Part shown: in pieces, positions 54,833 through 62,400 of the stretch
How the letters are laid out: every line of letters begins with the position of its first letter
Position numbering within the stretch: position 1 is the first letter of the stretch
Program-made: the position numbers and the translations under genes
Origin: CBDDEC01 sp965198045
Lineage (GTDB): Bacteria > Chloroflexota > Dehalococcoidia > UBA2979
DNA: 64,000 nt
Assembly: GCA_965198045.1 (NCBI GenBank)
Contig: CBDAOL010000005.1
Span: 62,001 to 126,000 of the forward strand
Reading direction: 5' to 3'
The notes under the pieces: model-generated
What the model saw: only the letters and a program-made list of their open reading frames with translations
What the model was told of the DNA's origin: nothing
Databases searched by the model: none

Positions 54833-55736
54833 GGCGGCACCTCGGAATCACTCCGCCCCCGCCGCCATGCTCATCGTATAGCGATGTCCCCTCTTCGTGG
54901 GTTTGTGCGACAGCCTCAGCCGGGGCGAGCCAGCCCAGGCTGCTGTGCGGGCGCTTCGTGTTGTACTCGATCCGCCAGTCCTCGATCAGCACCTGCGCCT
55001 CGAGCAGGCTGTCGAACTGCTCGACGGCCAGGAACTCGTCGCGCAGCCGGCCGTTGAACGACTCGACGAATGGGTTTTCCCACGGCGCACCGGGCTCGAT
55101 GTAGCTGCTGCCCGTACCGCTGAACCGGCACCAGTCGCGCAGCGCGTTGGCCGTGAGCTCGGGCCCGTTGTCGCAGCGGATGTACCCCGGCGCCGTCCCG
55201 CGCCCGGCGACGATCCGGTCGAGCGTGGCGGCGGTGGCGTCGGCGTTGATGCGCCTGGCGGCCACCACCGCCAGCGCCTCCCGCGTGTGCTCGTCGACGA
55301 TGTTGAGCAGCTTCAGGACCCGCCCGTCCGCGGTCTGGTCGAACTGGAAGTCCAGCGCCCAGACGTGGTTCGGCCGCTCAGCACTCAGCCGCCTGGCGGG
55401 CTGAGCCGAGTCCCCCAGACGCTGACGCTTGCGTCGTGTCAGCGGGACGCGCAGCCCCTCCTCACGCCAGAGCCGTTGCACCCGCTTGCGGTTCACGGTC
55501 CATCCCTCCTCGCGCAAGGTCGCCCATGCGCGGCGGTATCCCCAGCGGGGGTGGCCACGCGAGAAGGCGTGCAACTCCGTCCTGAGCGCGTCGTCGCCAC
55601 GGCCGCGCGCCGGCAGGCGGCGCTGCGTGGAGCGGTGCTGGCCGGTGACCCGGCATGCCCGCCGTTCCGACAACGCGAGGCGGTCCTGCAACATGCAGAC
55701 CGCCTCGCGCCGGCGCGACGGGCTTACCAGTTTCCC
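54801..55736 (-). CDS. IS3 family transposase OrfB (made by -1 frameshift from OrfA)
   Basis: The rve integrase-type transposase: an N-terminal HTH_21 region (HPRWGYRRAWATLREEG) and the catalytic DDE set in WALDFQFD, IRCDNGPELTANAL and FVESFNGRLRDEFL, ending NTKRPHSSLGWLAPAE. An ATG exists at 55694. The conserved leader KLVSPSRRREAV lies upstream of it and joins OrfA through a slippery heptamer, so the native product is an OrfAB fusion. The last 25 or so residues (Gly-rich then RCRRDP) look foreign and may run past the true element end. Confidence 0.88.
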   Translation of the reverse strand, partial: GKLVSPSRRREAVCMLQDRLALSERRACRVTGQHRSTQRRLPARGRGDDALRTELHAFSRGHPRWGYRRAWATLREEGWTVNRKRVQRLWREEGLRVPLTRRKRQRLGDSAQPARRLSAERPNHVWALDFQFDQTADGRVLKLLNIVDEHTREALAVVAARRINADATAATLDRIVAGRGTAPGYIRCDNGPELTANALRDWCRFSGTGSSYIEPGAPWENPFVESFNGRLRDEFLAVEQFDSLLEAQVLIEDWRIEYNTKRPHSSLGWLAPAEAVAQTHEEGTSLYDEHGGGGGVIPRCRRDPAFLAVRP

Positions 55737-56002
55737 CGGGCGATCTCCTTGAGCGCGTCGATCTCGAGTTCCTTGTCGGCGACGATCCGCTTCAGCCGCG
55801 CGTTCTCGCGCTCCAGCTCGCGCAGCCGTTTGGCGTCGTCGGCCTTCATCCCGCCGTACTGGTTGCGCCAGCGGTGGTAGGTCTGCTCCGAGATCTCGAC
55901 CCGCTTCGCCGCCTCCGCGATCGTCTGCCCCTCACCGAGCAGCCGCTCCACCTCCCGCAGCTTGCGCACGATCTGCTCAGGCGTGTGCCTGCGTCGTTTC
56001 AC
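55724..56002 (-). CDS. IS3 family OrfA, helix-turn-helix transposase subunit
   Basis: A 92-residue protein with HTH_Tnp_1 at about 1-50 (RRHTPEQIVRKLREVERLL, then EISEQTYHRWRNQYGG) and a leucine-zipper-like coiled coil (ELERENARLKRIVADKELE). It binds the inverted repeats and supplies the N-terminal part of the OrfAB transposase. It ends at TAA 55726-55724, immediately after the frameshift site. Confidence 0.9.
   Translation of the reverse strand: MKRRRHTPEQIVRKLREVERLLGEGQTIAEAAKRVEISEQTYHRWRNQYGGMKADDAKRLRELERENARLKRIVADKELEIDALKEIARGNW
55730..55736 (-). promoter_or_regulatory. Programmed -1 frameshift heptamer GGGAAAC
   Basis: In the OrfA frame the sequence reads CGG GGA AAC TGG TAA, giving the canonical X-XXY-YYZ heptamer G-GGA-AAC. 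A -1 shift enters the OrfB frame at GGG AAA CTG. Confidence 0.75.
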
Positions 56003-56089
56003 CGTGATGTCCTCCTCCGCCCACCTTCGCGGGCCAAAGGACTCTCATCAACGGTGGTCTCGTCTCACGGGGTCAGGTCAGGACCGTGA

Positions 56090-56899
56090 GCGACGGACGC
56101 CTTACCCCTCGAGGCCGGACGCACCGCCTTCGGCGTCGATGCCGAGGTCTACGATCGCGCGCGCCCACCGTATCCCGATGCGCTGTACGCGCTCCTCGAC
56201 GCCGGACAGCTGATCGAGGGTCGAACCATCCTTGACGTGGGCGCGGGTACCGGCGCGGCCACGTTGGAATTGGCCCGCCGCGGGGCGGGGCGGATCACGG
56301 CGTTGGAGCCCGACCCGCGGCTCGCCGAGCTGCTCGTGTCCAAGGCCAGCAGCTCGGACGCTCCGGTCGAAGTGCGCATCGTGACGCTCGAGGAAGCGGA
56401 CCTGCCGGACGCGTCGTTCGACCTCGTGGTGTCTGCGACCGCGTTTCACTGGGTGGACGAGACCCTCGGCCTCGAGATTGTGCGGCGTGTGCTCCGCCCG
56501 GGCGCCGTGATCGCGTTGTGGTGGACGGTGTTCGGCGATCCAATGCGGGATGACCCGTTCCACGCTGCGACGAAACGGCGCCTGGACATCGGCTTCAGCA
56601 GTCCGTCTGCCGGCGTGCGACCGAGCGTGCCACACGCCCTCGATGTCCCGGCGCGTCGAGCCGCCCTCGAGGGCGCGGGGTTCGAGGATGTCCAGCACGA
56701 GCTGATGCGGCGACTCGTCCGGTTCACAGCTCGCGAGATCCGCGAGCTCTACTCGACGTTCGCGCAGAATCAGCAGCTCCCGGCCGCCGAGCGCGACGCG
56801 CTGCTGGACGACCTCGAGGGGATCGCCCAGCGGGAGTTCGGTGGGGTGGTGGAGCGGCCGATCCAGACCTCGCTCTACATCGCACGACGTTCCTCGTAG
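56090..56899 (+). CDS. Class I SAM-dependent methyltransferase, 5' end lost
   Basis: The frame is open from the TGA at 56087 to 56899. Conserved sequence starts at about 56108 (FGVDAEVYDRARPPYP), continues through motif I (ILDVGAGTGAATLELA) and FDLVVSATAFHWVD, and ends near VERPIQTSLYIARR. It is an ubiE/cypemycin-type small-molecule methyltransferase. No ATG, GTG or TTG occurs in frame before GTG 56237, which lies inside motif I, so normal translation is impossible unless a start lies in IS-derived sequence. The breakpoint is just right of the IS3 end. Probably a pseudogene. Confidence 0.75.
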   Translation, partial: ATDALPLEAGRTAFGVDAEVYDRARPPYPDALYALLDAGQLIEGRTILDVGAGTGAATLELARRGAGRITALEPDPRLAELLVSKASSSDAPVEVRIVTLEEADLPDASFDLVVSATAFHWVDETLGLEIVRRVLRPGAVIALWWTVFGDPMRDDPFHAATKRRLDIGFSSPSAGVRPSVPHALDVPARRAALEGAGFEDVQHELMRRLVRFTAREIRELYSTFAQNQQLPAAERDALLDDLEGIAQREFGGVVERPIQTSLYIARRSS

Positions 56900-57048
56900 C
56901 TCGGTCACCGGCGATGTGCCGATCGGATGGGGCGTAATAGACGCCGCACCGACAGGCGGACATCGGCGAGGTGGGCGGGCCCGCTGCGTTCGTCTACGCT
57001 TCGCCGGCTGAAACACCTGCATTGATGCAGGAGAAGTTGAAGGGAAAG

Positions 57049-57366
57049 ATGGCAGTATCAAACGTAATCCCGTTCCAGGTGAACCCTGGTAAGGCCCAGG
57101 AGTTCGGCGCACTCATCGCAGAGGGCACGGCGATCGCTGCGCGCGTCGGTGACTCCACCAGCATCCGCATCTGGCAGGGCGCCGTGGGCGCCGCCGGGGC
57201 GAACGGCGTCACCATCGTGGTCGAGTACGAGAACATGGAGGCCTACGGGCGCTCCGTCGACGCGATCACCAATGACGCTGACTGGCAGGCGCTGCTCGCC
57301 AAGTTCGGCGATGCCAACGTAGCGACACCGATGCCGACCGCGTTGGTGACCGAGATAACGATGTAA
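57049..57366 (+). CDS. Small ABM/dimeric alpha-beta barrel protein
   Basis: A 105-residue protein from ATG 57049, which follows GAAGGG. Alternating strands and helices (NVIPFQVNPGKAQEFGALIAE, then TIVVEYENMEAYGRS) fit the ferredoxin-like dimeric alpha/beta barrel family that includes antibiotic monooxygenase-type and EthD-like proteins. No catalytic residues are evident. An upstream ATG at 57025 is possible. A GC hairpin follows the gene. Confidence 0.65.
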   Translation: MAVSNVIPFQVNPGKAQEFGALIAEGTAIAARVGDSTSIRIWQGAVGAAGANGVTIVVEYENMEAYGRSVDAITNDADWQALLAKFGDANVATPMPTALVTEITM

Positions 57367-57395
57367 CGCGCGCCGTCGCGTTGCGTATGGGGCAG

Positions 57396-57416
57396 GGGCC
57401 GGTCGTGTGCCGGCCC
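57396..57416 (+). terminator. Hairpin downstream of the ABM-like gene
   Basis: GGGCCGG-TCGTGTG-CCGGCCC, a 7-bp perfect stem starting 30 bases after the stop codon. It lacks a T-run. Confidence 0.45.
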
Positions 57417-57525
57417 TCGTGCCGTCCTCTAGCGTTCCAGCAGTCGCCGCCGGCCGCGATCAAAGCGATGCTGGTGGCGAGTCGGCGGTCGGGCAGACGC
57501 CCGCGAGCACCACGGAGTACCGGAA

Positions 57526-58107
57526 GTGGCGAGAGAGCCGTTCAATCTCAGCATCTTCGGTCCGCAGGCCGTCGGGAAAATGACCGTCGGTTTCGAGGTG
57601 CAACGCCTGACGGGCGCGTCGCTCCTCCACGGCCACATGCTGGTAGACCTCCTGACCGAGTTCTTCGAGTTCGGATCCGAGCCTTTCGTCCGCCTCGCGA
57701 CCGCTTTCCGCAGGGAGATCATCGAGGAAGCAGCGCGAGCTGGAACGAACCTGGTCGGGACCGGCGTTCCTCCGTTTGGCGACCCGGCCGTGATGCGCGT
57801 CATCGAGGATTGGGCCGACCTCGTCTCAAGCGCCGGTGGCGAGCCACTCTACGTGGAGCTGGACGCGCCACTCTCGGTTCGCCTCGACCGCAATCGCAGT
57901 GAGCTACGACGAGCGAGCAAGAAGACAGATTGGGCGAGCGACGAAGTCATGGCGGCGCTGAGCGAACAGCACACGACGGTAGCTGAGGCCGGGGTGACGC
58001 TTCCAGGCCGCCACATCGTGATCGACAACAGTCAGCTCTCCGCCAGCGCGGCCGCCGAGGTGATCGTGGCGAAGTTCGACCTCCCGCGGGTGACGGGTGT
58101 CGGATAG
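57526..58107 (+). CDS. P-loop nucleotide kinase-like protein
   Basis: A 193-residue protein starting with a P-loop in FGPQAVGKMTVGFE (residues 11-24). Later come LYVELDAPLSVRLDRNRSELRRASKK, resembling the lid arginines of small kinases, and a C-terminal GRHIVIDNSQLSASAAAEVI. The shape is that of AAA_33/shikimate-kinase-like phosphotransferases acting on a small molecule. GTG start. It stands alone near the mobile region; the substrate is unknown. Confidence 0.7.
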   Translation: MAREPFNLSIFGPQAVGKMTVGFEVQRLTGASLLHGHMLVDLLTEFFEFGSEPFVRLATAFRREIIEEAARAGTNLVGTGVPPFGDPAVMRVIEDWADLVSSAGGEPLYVELDAPLSVRLDRNRSELRRASKKTDWASDEVMAALSEQHTTVAEAGVTLPGRHIVIDNSQLSASAAAEVIVAKFDLPRVTGVG

Positions 58108-58183
58108 CGGCGCGACGCCTCAGGGTTCGAGCGATCGGCTGTTCGTCTCGCCCGTGGTACGCGTTCGTCGATGTCCTCGCTCG

Positions 58184-58603
58184 CTAACCGCGAACGCGCG
58201 CGGTGACCTCGACGATCCCGAGGTAGCTACCCCGGTCCGCTCGTAGCGCGTCGCCGGTCTCAGCACCTGGCGCGACGCCCAGCACCGGCACAGGCAGGGC
58301 GGCCGCGACCGCGGCGTCATCGAACTTCAGCCACACGTCCCAACGGTCATCCATGGCGGCGGCATGCTCAATGTCGACAATCCCGGTGTGCTGCCAGTGG
58401 TTCCGCCACCACTCGGCGGTATGGAACGACCAGCACTCCCGGGGATTCCAGAAACTGGCGCCGCTCTCGTCCTCCTCCGTGAGATATGACGGCGGGTCGC
58501 CCTCGAAGTCTCGGATCAGCCCCGGATGGGCGGTGATCTCGCGGACAGTCTTCCTGGCGAGGGCTCCATCGTGGAATCGCGACTGAGTCGGCAGGCGAGA
58601 CAT
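58184..58603 (-). pseudogene. C-terminal fragment of a SAM-dependent methyltransferase
   Basis: About 139 residues. The part GLIRDFEGDPPSYLTEED followed by FWNPRECWSFHTAEWWRNHW and a VWLKFDDAAVA tail matches the last 110-120 residues of class I methyltransferases of the cypemycin/UbiE-like type. Motif I and the SAM-binding half are missing. The first 20 residues look unrelated. The break coincides with the left edge of the integrase-bearing segment, so insertion probably removed the 5' half. Confidence 0.6.
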
Positions 58604-58614
58604 GGCGCGCGCGC

Positions 58615-59097
58615 GTGGACACCTGGGACAACGCGCACCCCGCGTGGGCATACGAGGATGTGCGGAAATTCGAGCGGGCGTTCCGTCGAGCGGAACTCCA
58701 GCTTACGGGCGAGAAGCATGGACTGGAATGGTTCTACGAACCGGCATCAAGGCTGAATAGGCAAGAGCTAGAGCGTAGGGCCGCCGCCGGCGATCGGAGC
58801 GTGGCCCGCCAGCTCAGCCGGATCGCAGACGATGAGCGCAGGTTCTGGGAGTGGAGCCAGGACCTGCCCATGTACCCCGGTGAACACGAACTTCGTTTCG
58901 AGGACGCGATGGAATCCGGGATGATTGGCGACCGGTCGGATCAGTACGAGTCTTGGGGATCAGCGCTGATTAGGGCCTACCGCTTGTCGGTGACCGGAGT
59001 TGTCGATCCGACCGCCCACACCCACTCCACAGAGATTGCTACCGGGCAACGGAGACCCGGCGACCCAGTGATCAACGCGGAGGAAAGTCATGCCTAG
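58615..59097 (+). CDS. Hypothetical protein of the integrative element
   Basis: A 160-residue acidic, Trp/Glu-rich soluble protein (AWAYEDVRKFERAFRRAEL, RQLSRIADDERRFWEW) with no recognised domain. GTG start. Its stop overlaps the beginning of the integrase frame by eight bases, which suggests the two were co-expressed. Codon usage is somewhat less GC-extreme than in neighbours (for example AAG CTA AAT codons), consistent with transfer. Function unknown. Confidence 0.55.
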   Translation: MDTWDNAHPAWAYEDVRKFERAFRRAELQLTGEKHGLEWFYEPASRLNRQELERRAAAGDRSVARQLSRIADDERRFWEWSQDLPMYPGEHELRFEDAMESGMIGDRSDQYESWGSALIRAYRLSVTGVVDPTAHTHSTEIATGQRRPGDPVINAEESHA

Positions 59098-59167
59098 AAC
59101 GCGAGGACCTCGGGGCGACGGCTCGATCACGAGGTTAGGACGCCGTTACCAGATCCGGGTTTTGGGT
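59090..59167 (+). other. Detached N-terminal piece of the integrase (frameshift)
   Basis: From ATG 59090 (after GGAGGAAAG) the frame encodes RTRGPRGDGSITRLGRRYQ, the usual N-terminal AP2-like DNA-binding start of phage-type integrases. It leaves the integrase frame at the run GGTTTTGGGTGGG (about 59157-59170). Confidence 0.6.
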
Positions 59168-60212
59168 GGGCCAGCACCGCCTCCAGCGAACGGTCTCGAC
59201 GATGGCCGAAGCCCAGAAAGTGCGCGACGAGCTGCGGCGGCGCGCCGATGTCGGCATAGCGGCGCCGGGTTACCGGCTGATTGACGTCCTCGACGCCTTC
59301 CTTGAGCACGGCAGAACCACCCGTGGCTGGACGCCGGCGACGATCCGCTCGTACCGCTCTACCATCGATCTGCACATTCGGCCGGCAATCGGGAAGGTTC
59401 TCCTTGACCGTCTGACGGTTCGCCACGCACAGGGGTTTATCGATCGTCTGGTAACGGTCGGGCACAGTCCACGACACGTCGCACACATTCGTGGCGTACT
59501 CCGTTCAGCCATTGCGCACGCGGTCAACCAGAAGCTGGTCACTCGAAACGTGGTCGCTCTCGTCACCGTGCCGCCCACCCGGAAGGCTGAGACAGCGGCC
59601 TTCTCGCACGACGAGGTGCGCCGTCTCTGGGAGGCGCTTCAGGACAACCGGCTACGCCCCCTCTTCATGGTCGCCGGCACGCTTGGACTTCGGCGCGGCG
59701 AGCTGATCGCGCTCCGCTGTGAGGATGCGAACCTCGACCGCGCTGAGCTGCAGGTCAGGCGCACGGGATCCCGAATCTACGGCGAGTACGTCGAAGGGCT
59801 GCCTAAGAGCGAGCGCTCACGTCGCACGGTGTCACTGCCGGCTTTCCTCATCGAGGAACTGAAGCGACACAAGGCCGCGCAGAACGAAGACCGCCTGCAG
59901 CTCGGGCCTCACTGGCGCGACGAGAACCGCGTGTTCCCTGGCGACGATGGAGGGCCACTCGGAGCGACGACGATCAGGAAGACGCTAGACGCAGGCCTCG
60001 AGAGAGCCGGGTTACCGCACATTCGCGTGCACGACTTGCGCCATTCTGCGGCGACAGGGCTGCTCGCGGCGGGCGGATCGCTCCACGATGTGCAGGAAAT
60101 GTTGGGCCATGCCGCCTACGCGTTCACGTCTGACACCTACATCCACGCGCTCGACGGGCAGAGGCGTGCCACCGCAGACCGTCTCGATCGAGCCCTCGGT
60201 GGCTCCTCGTAA
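59166..60212 (+). CDS. Tyrosine-type site-specific integrase
   Basis: 348 residues in the open frame from GTG 59166. SAM-like core-binding domain about 30-120 (LIDVLDAFLEHGRTTRGWTPATIRSYR). Catalytic domain about 140-345 with the set Arg in LGLRRGELIALR, Lys in PKSERSRRTVSLP, HDLRHSAATGLL, LGHAAYAF and the nucleophile Tyr in SDTYIHAL. All catalytic residues are intact. The true N-terminus lies in another frame upstream (59090), so either the gene has a one-base frameshift or a shortened protein is made. It adjoins tRNA-Pro, its likely target. Confidence 0.9.
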   Translation: MGQHRLQRTVSTMAEAQKVRDELRRRADVGIAAPGYRLIDVLDAFLEHGRTTRGWTPATIRSYRSTIDLHIRPAIGKVLLDRLTVRHAQGFIDRLVTVGHSPRHVAHIRGVLRSAIAHAVNQKLVTRNVVALVTVPPTRKAETAAFSHDEVRRLWEALQDNRLRPLFMVAGTLGLRRGELIALRCEDANLDRAELQVRRTGSRIYGEYVEGLPKSERSRRTVSLPAFLIEELKRHKAAQNEDRLQLGPHWRDENRVFPGDDGGPLGATTIRKTLDAGLERAGLPHIRVHDLRHSAATGLLAAGGSLHDVQEMLGHAAYAFTSDTYIHALDGQRRATADRLDRALGGSS

Positions 60213-60274
60213 GTACGCGATAAGTACGCGCGACAGGATGCGCACCGAGGGACGCCAGTGTTTAAGCAGGATTG

Positions 60275-60351
60275 ATGGTCGGGGCGCGCAGATTTGAACT
60301 GCGGACCTCTGCGTCCCAAACGCAGCGCTCTGCCAGGCTGAGCTACGCCCC
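60275..60351 (-). tRNA. tRNA-Pro (anticodon UGG)
   Basis: A 77-base cloverleaf on the minus strand: acceptor CGGGGCG/CGCCCCG, D arm GCTC/GAGC, anticodon stem CTGCG/CGCAG around TTTGGGA (anticodon TGG), T arm CGCAG-TTCAAAT-CTGCG, and an encoded ACCA. Its 3' end faces the integrase gene and is the probable attachment site. Confidence 0.95.
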
Positions 60352-60363
60352 GAGGGGGTGACG

Positions 60364-60379
60364 GGGCGCGCGTGCGCCC
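60364..60379. terminator. Short GC hairpin between Zn-ribbon gene and tRNA-Pro
   Basis: GGGCGC-GCGT-GCGCCC, a 6-bp stem just downstream of the Zn-ribbon gene on the minus strand. No T-run; weak candidate. Confidence 0.3.
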
Positions 60380-60389
60380 TCGTTTGAAG

Positions 60390-60767
60390 CTATGTCGCGC
60401 ACAGCTCGCACGTCAACGCCTCCGAGTGTTCATAGCCGCACGAGGTGCAGCGCCACTCGGTCAGTCCCTGAGCCAGCGCGCCGGACCGAGCGTGCTCGTG
60501 ACGGACGTCCAGAGCGCTGTGGCAGTGCGGGCAGATCGTCGAGGCGAGGGCGGCCTGCTCCTCGTCGGTGCGTGCCCAGCGCCAGATCGTGGCGGCGATG
60601 AGGACAGCGACGACGACGCCCGCGGCGGGCGCAGCGCTGTCCGGACCCCAGATGCGGACGACGCGTGTCGTGACGACGAACCAGACGGCGGCGGCGAAGA
60701 TGGCCAGCGGCGCTGCCACGGCGGTCGCGCGCAGGGCGTCGCGGCGTCGACCGAGCGCACGCAACAT
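60390..60767 (-). CDS. Membrane protein with C-terminal zinc ribbon
   Basis: 125 residues: two membrane helices (about 17-37 and 45-62) followed by a double-knuckle zinc ribbon, CPHCHSA and then CTSCGYEHSEALTCELC. It sits seven bases after pyrD on the same strand, so it is probably co-transcribed. Proteins of this form are usually uncharacterised; the ribbon may bind partner proteins or nucleic acid at the membrane. ATG 60767 is chosen because earlier in-frame sequence is antisense to pyrD. Confidence 0.65.
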   Translation of the reverse strand: MLRALGRRRDALRATAVAAPLAIFAAAVWFVVTTRVVRIWGPDSAAPAAGVVVAVLIAATIWRWARTDEEQAALASTICPHCHSALDVRHEHARSGALAQGLTEWRCTSCGYEHSEALTCELCAT

Positions 60768-60774
60768 CCGAGGG

Positions 60775-61704
60775 TCAGTCCATACGGCGGGCGACGCCGC
60801 GGATGTCTTCGATGCGCTCGACACCCTCGGTCGTACACCACGCCTCGAGCTCGTCAAGGATGCGCCAGGGAGCGGCCGGGTCGAGGAACGTCGCGGTGCC
60901 GATCTGGACGGCGGTCGCGCCCGCCATAATGAACTCGACGACGTCTTCGCCGGACATCGCGCCGCCCGAGGCGACCACCGGAATCTCGTTCGCGGAGGCG
61001 GCGAGGAAGACATTGCGCAAAGCGATCGGCTTGATCGCCGGGCCGGAGAGCCCGCCGAACGTGGTACCGAGCGCCGGTCGCCGCCGTTCGATGTCGATGG
61101 CGAGCGCGGGGATGGTGTTCATGATGGTGACGGCGTGGGCGCCGGCCGAAGCCACCGCGTCGACGATCGGACGGATGTCCTCGACGCTCGGAGTCAGCTT
61201 GACCAGCATCGGAAGCGATGTGTTCGCCGCTACTTCGCGTACGACCTCGGCTGCCGCGTGAGGGTCCTGACCGAACTCGAGCCCGCCCTGGTCCACGTTG
61301 GGGCACGACACGTTCACCTCGAGCGCCGCGACGCCCGCGACGCCGTCCAGGCGAGCGGCGAGCTGGCCGTACTCGGGCACGGTGTCGCCCATGATGTTGA
61401 CGATCGCCGGGACGTCCCAGCGCGCCCAGGTGGGCGCGACGCGTTTGATCAGCGCGCCGACACCGATGTTCTGGAAGCCGATCGAGTTCAACATGCCGGC
61501 GGGCGTCTCGACGGTCCTCGGCGTCTGGTTGCCGCGCCGCGGTCGCAGTGTGGTGCCCTTCGAGATCACTGCGCCCAGGCGGTCGATGTCGTAGTGGGCG
61601 GCAAGTTCGAGGGCGTTCGAGAAGGTCCCGGAGGCGGTGATCACGGGATTGCGCAGCGCGAGCTCGATCTTGTGGTGCGGCGCCAGGTTGACGCTCAGGT
61701 CCAT
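60775..61704 (-). CDS. pyrD: Dihydroorotate dehydrogenase, class 1B catalytic subunit
   Basis: A 309-residue FMN barrel enzyme. ITASGTFSNALE, then NSIGFQNIGV and the active-site Cys in LEVNVSCPNVDQGG identify class 1, and sequence around it fits the 1B (NAD-linked, PyrDB) form; KPIALRNVFLA and VASGGAMSGEDVVEFIMAGA complete the FMN site. It oxidises dihydroorotate in pyrimidine synthesis. The PyrK electron-transfer partner is not in this window. ATG 61704 follows GAGGAG; TATCAT at about 61732-61737 may be its -10 box. Confidence 0.93.
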   Translation of the reverse strand: MDLSVNLAPHHKIELALRNPVITASGTFSNALELAAHYDIDRLGAVISKGTTLRPRRGNQTPRTVETPAGMLNSIGFQNIGVGALIKRVAPTWARWDVPAIVNIMGDTVPEYGQLAARLDGVAGVAALEVNVSCPNVDQGGLEFGQDPHAAAEVVREVAANTSLPMLVKLTPSVEDIRPIVDAVASAGAHAVTIMNTIPALAIDIERRRPALGTTFGGLSGPAIKPIALRNVFLAASANEIPVVASGGAMSGEDVVEFIMAGATAVQIGTATFLDPAAPWRILDELEAWCTTEGVERIEDIRGVARRMD

Positions 61705-61781
61705 CGACGGCTCCTCGGCAGCTGTGCTCCGTCGATGATACGCCGTGACGCCAGCCCGGGCGCGCTGGGGGCGCACGCAGA

Positions 61782-61809
61782 ACGACGCCCCCGGGGTCGG
61801 GGGCGTCGT
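61782..61809. terminator. Hairpin terminator between small Zn-finger gene and pyrD
   Basis: An 11-bp perfect stem (ACGACGCCCCC/GGGGGCGTCGT) with a six-base loop. It follows the Zn-finger gene on the minus strand by 28 bases and separates it from pyrD. Confidence 0.75.
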
Positions 61810-61837
61810 TTGGTTGTGAACCGTGCCGTGCCGCTGG

Positions 61838-62110
61838 TTAGCGGACGGCGTCGTCCGAGAGCACGATCTCCGAGGGCTTCGAGAACCTCGAGGAGTCGCG
61901 GAGATCCGCGCGTAGCGTGTTGGTCTGTTCCCACATCACGCTCTCGTTCGAGTTCGAGAAGTTCTTGGCGAGACCACAGCGCTTGCAGACACCCTGGCTC
62001 TCGCGCCCGTTGGGGGCCTCGATGCGCCAGTGGTGCACACAGTTCTTGCGCGACCGGCGCGCGGTCGCGGTGGTCTTGCGGCTCTTGGTCTTGGTCGCTG
62101 CGCCACTCAT
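61838..62110 (-). CDS. Small basic zinc-finger protein
   Basis: A 90-residue protein. The first 22 residues are Lys/Arg/Thr-rich. A C-x2-H...C-x2-C site follows (CVHHWRIEAPNGRESQGVC then KRCG), and a polar tail NSNESVMWEQTN. The mix of basic tail and zinc site suggests nucleic-acid or ribosome binding. It has its own promoter and terminator, so it is expressed alone. No named family is recognised; similar short proteins are, to my memory, seen in Chloroflexi. Confidence 0.65.
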   Translation of the reverse strand: MSGAATKTKSRKTTATARRSRKNCVHHWRIEAPNGRESQGVCKRCGLAKNFSNSNESVMWEQTNTLRADLRDSSRFSKPSEIVLSDDAVR

Positions 62111-62240
62111 CTGAGCTGTTCCATCCTTGCGATGACGACACCCCGCAGTGTGTGGCCTGTCGTCGCCTCCGCTTCATCCAAGCCGCCGACATCAGCCAGC
62201 TAGCTCAGATCTCGGGCCCACACGCCCGAATCGCCGAGAC

Positions 62241-62269
62241 ATTGTCCGCAGCATCTCCGGCTGCGTCAA
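62241..62269 (-). promoter_or_regulatory. Promoter of the small Zn-finger gene
   Basis: Reading the minus strand, TTGACG (62269-62264) is followed after 17 bases by GACAAT (62246-62241). Transcription would start near 62234, giving a leader of about 124 bases. Confidence 0.6.
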
Positions 62270-62285
62270 CGTTATTGTACTAAAA

Positions 62286-62298
62286 AAGTTTTAAACTT
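62286..62298. repeat. AT-rich palindrome
   Basis: AAGTTTTAAACTT is a perfect 13-base palindrome (6-bp arms around one T) inside an AT-rich island. It lies between the two divergent promoters and could be a regulator site. Confidence 0.5.
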
Positions 62299-62332
62299 CC
62301 CTAATACACCTTCCGGAATGCCATTCCGCCTG

Positions 62333-62400
62333 CCGTGGAGCCCCGATATACTCGGATCCACGGCTAGGGCTCTTCATAGCCCGCTCGACCCGCGTCGAGC
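62333..62400 (+). other. Hairpin cluster upstream of mrp
   Basis: Three adjacent inverted repeats: CCGTGGA/TCCACGG (62333-62363), GGGCT/AGCCC (62367-62382) and GCTCGAC/GTCGAGC with a CCGC loop (62383-62400). A possible -10 box, TATACT, is at 62347-62352. If used, the last two hairpins would open a 190-base leader of mrp. Confidence 0.45.

Larger units (their letters stand above)
54250..56080 (-). mobile_element. Composite IS insertion: truncated IS1182-type plus IS3-type element
   Basis: An IS1182-type remnant (about 54250-54870) and an IS3-type element (about 54870-56080) lie side by side in the same orientation. Boundaries are approximate. The right end reads GGTGGTCTCGTCTCACGGGG before 56080, and no matching left inverted repeat was found by eye. 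The insertion separates a 3'-truncated sensor gene from a 5'-truncated methyltransferase gene, so DNA was probably deleted. Confidence 0.7.
58604..60274. mobile_element. Decayed integrative element abutting tRNA-Pro
   Basis: A tyrosine integrase gene ends 62 bases before the 3' end of tRNA-Pro, the classical insertion geometry. An orphan gene precedes it and a truncated methyltransferase marks the left side. No duplicate of the tRNA 3' end was found by eye at the left edge, so the left boundary is a guess. Confidence 0.5.

Noticed and set aside
54801..54900. Left inverted repeat of the IS3 element
   Set aside because: No sequence here convincingly matches the right-end CGTGAGACGAGACC region, so no boundary was called.
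56900..59100. Duplicate of the tRNA-Pro 3' end as attL
   Set aside because: No copy of the GCGCAGATTTGAAC segment was seen; the left attachment site is unidentified.
60568..62283. Plus-strand ORF of 571 codons
   Set aside because: Opposite the Zn-ribbon gene, pyrD and Zn-finger gene, with Arg/Asp shadow composition.
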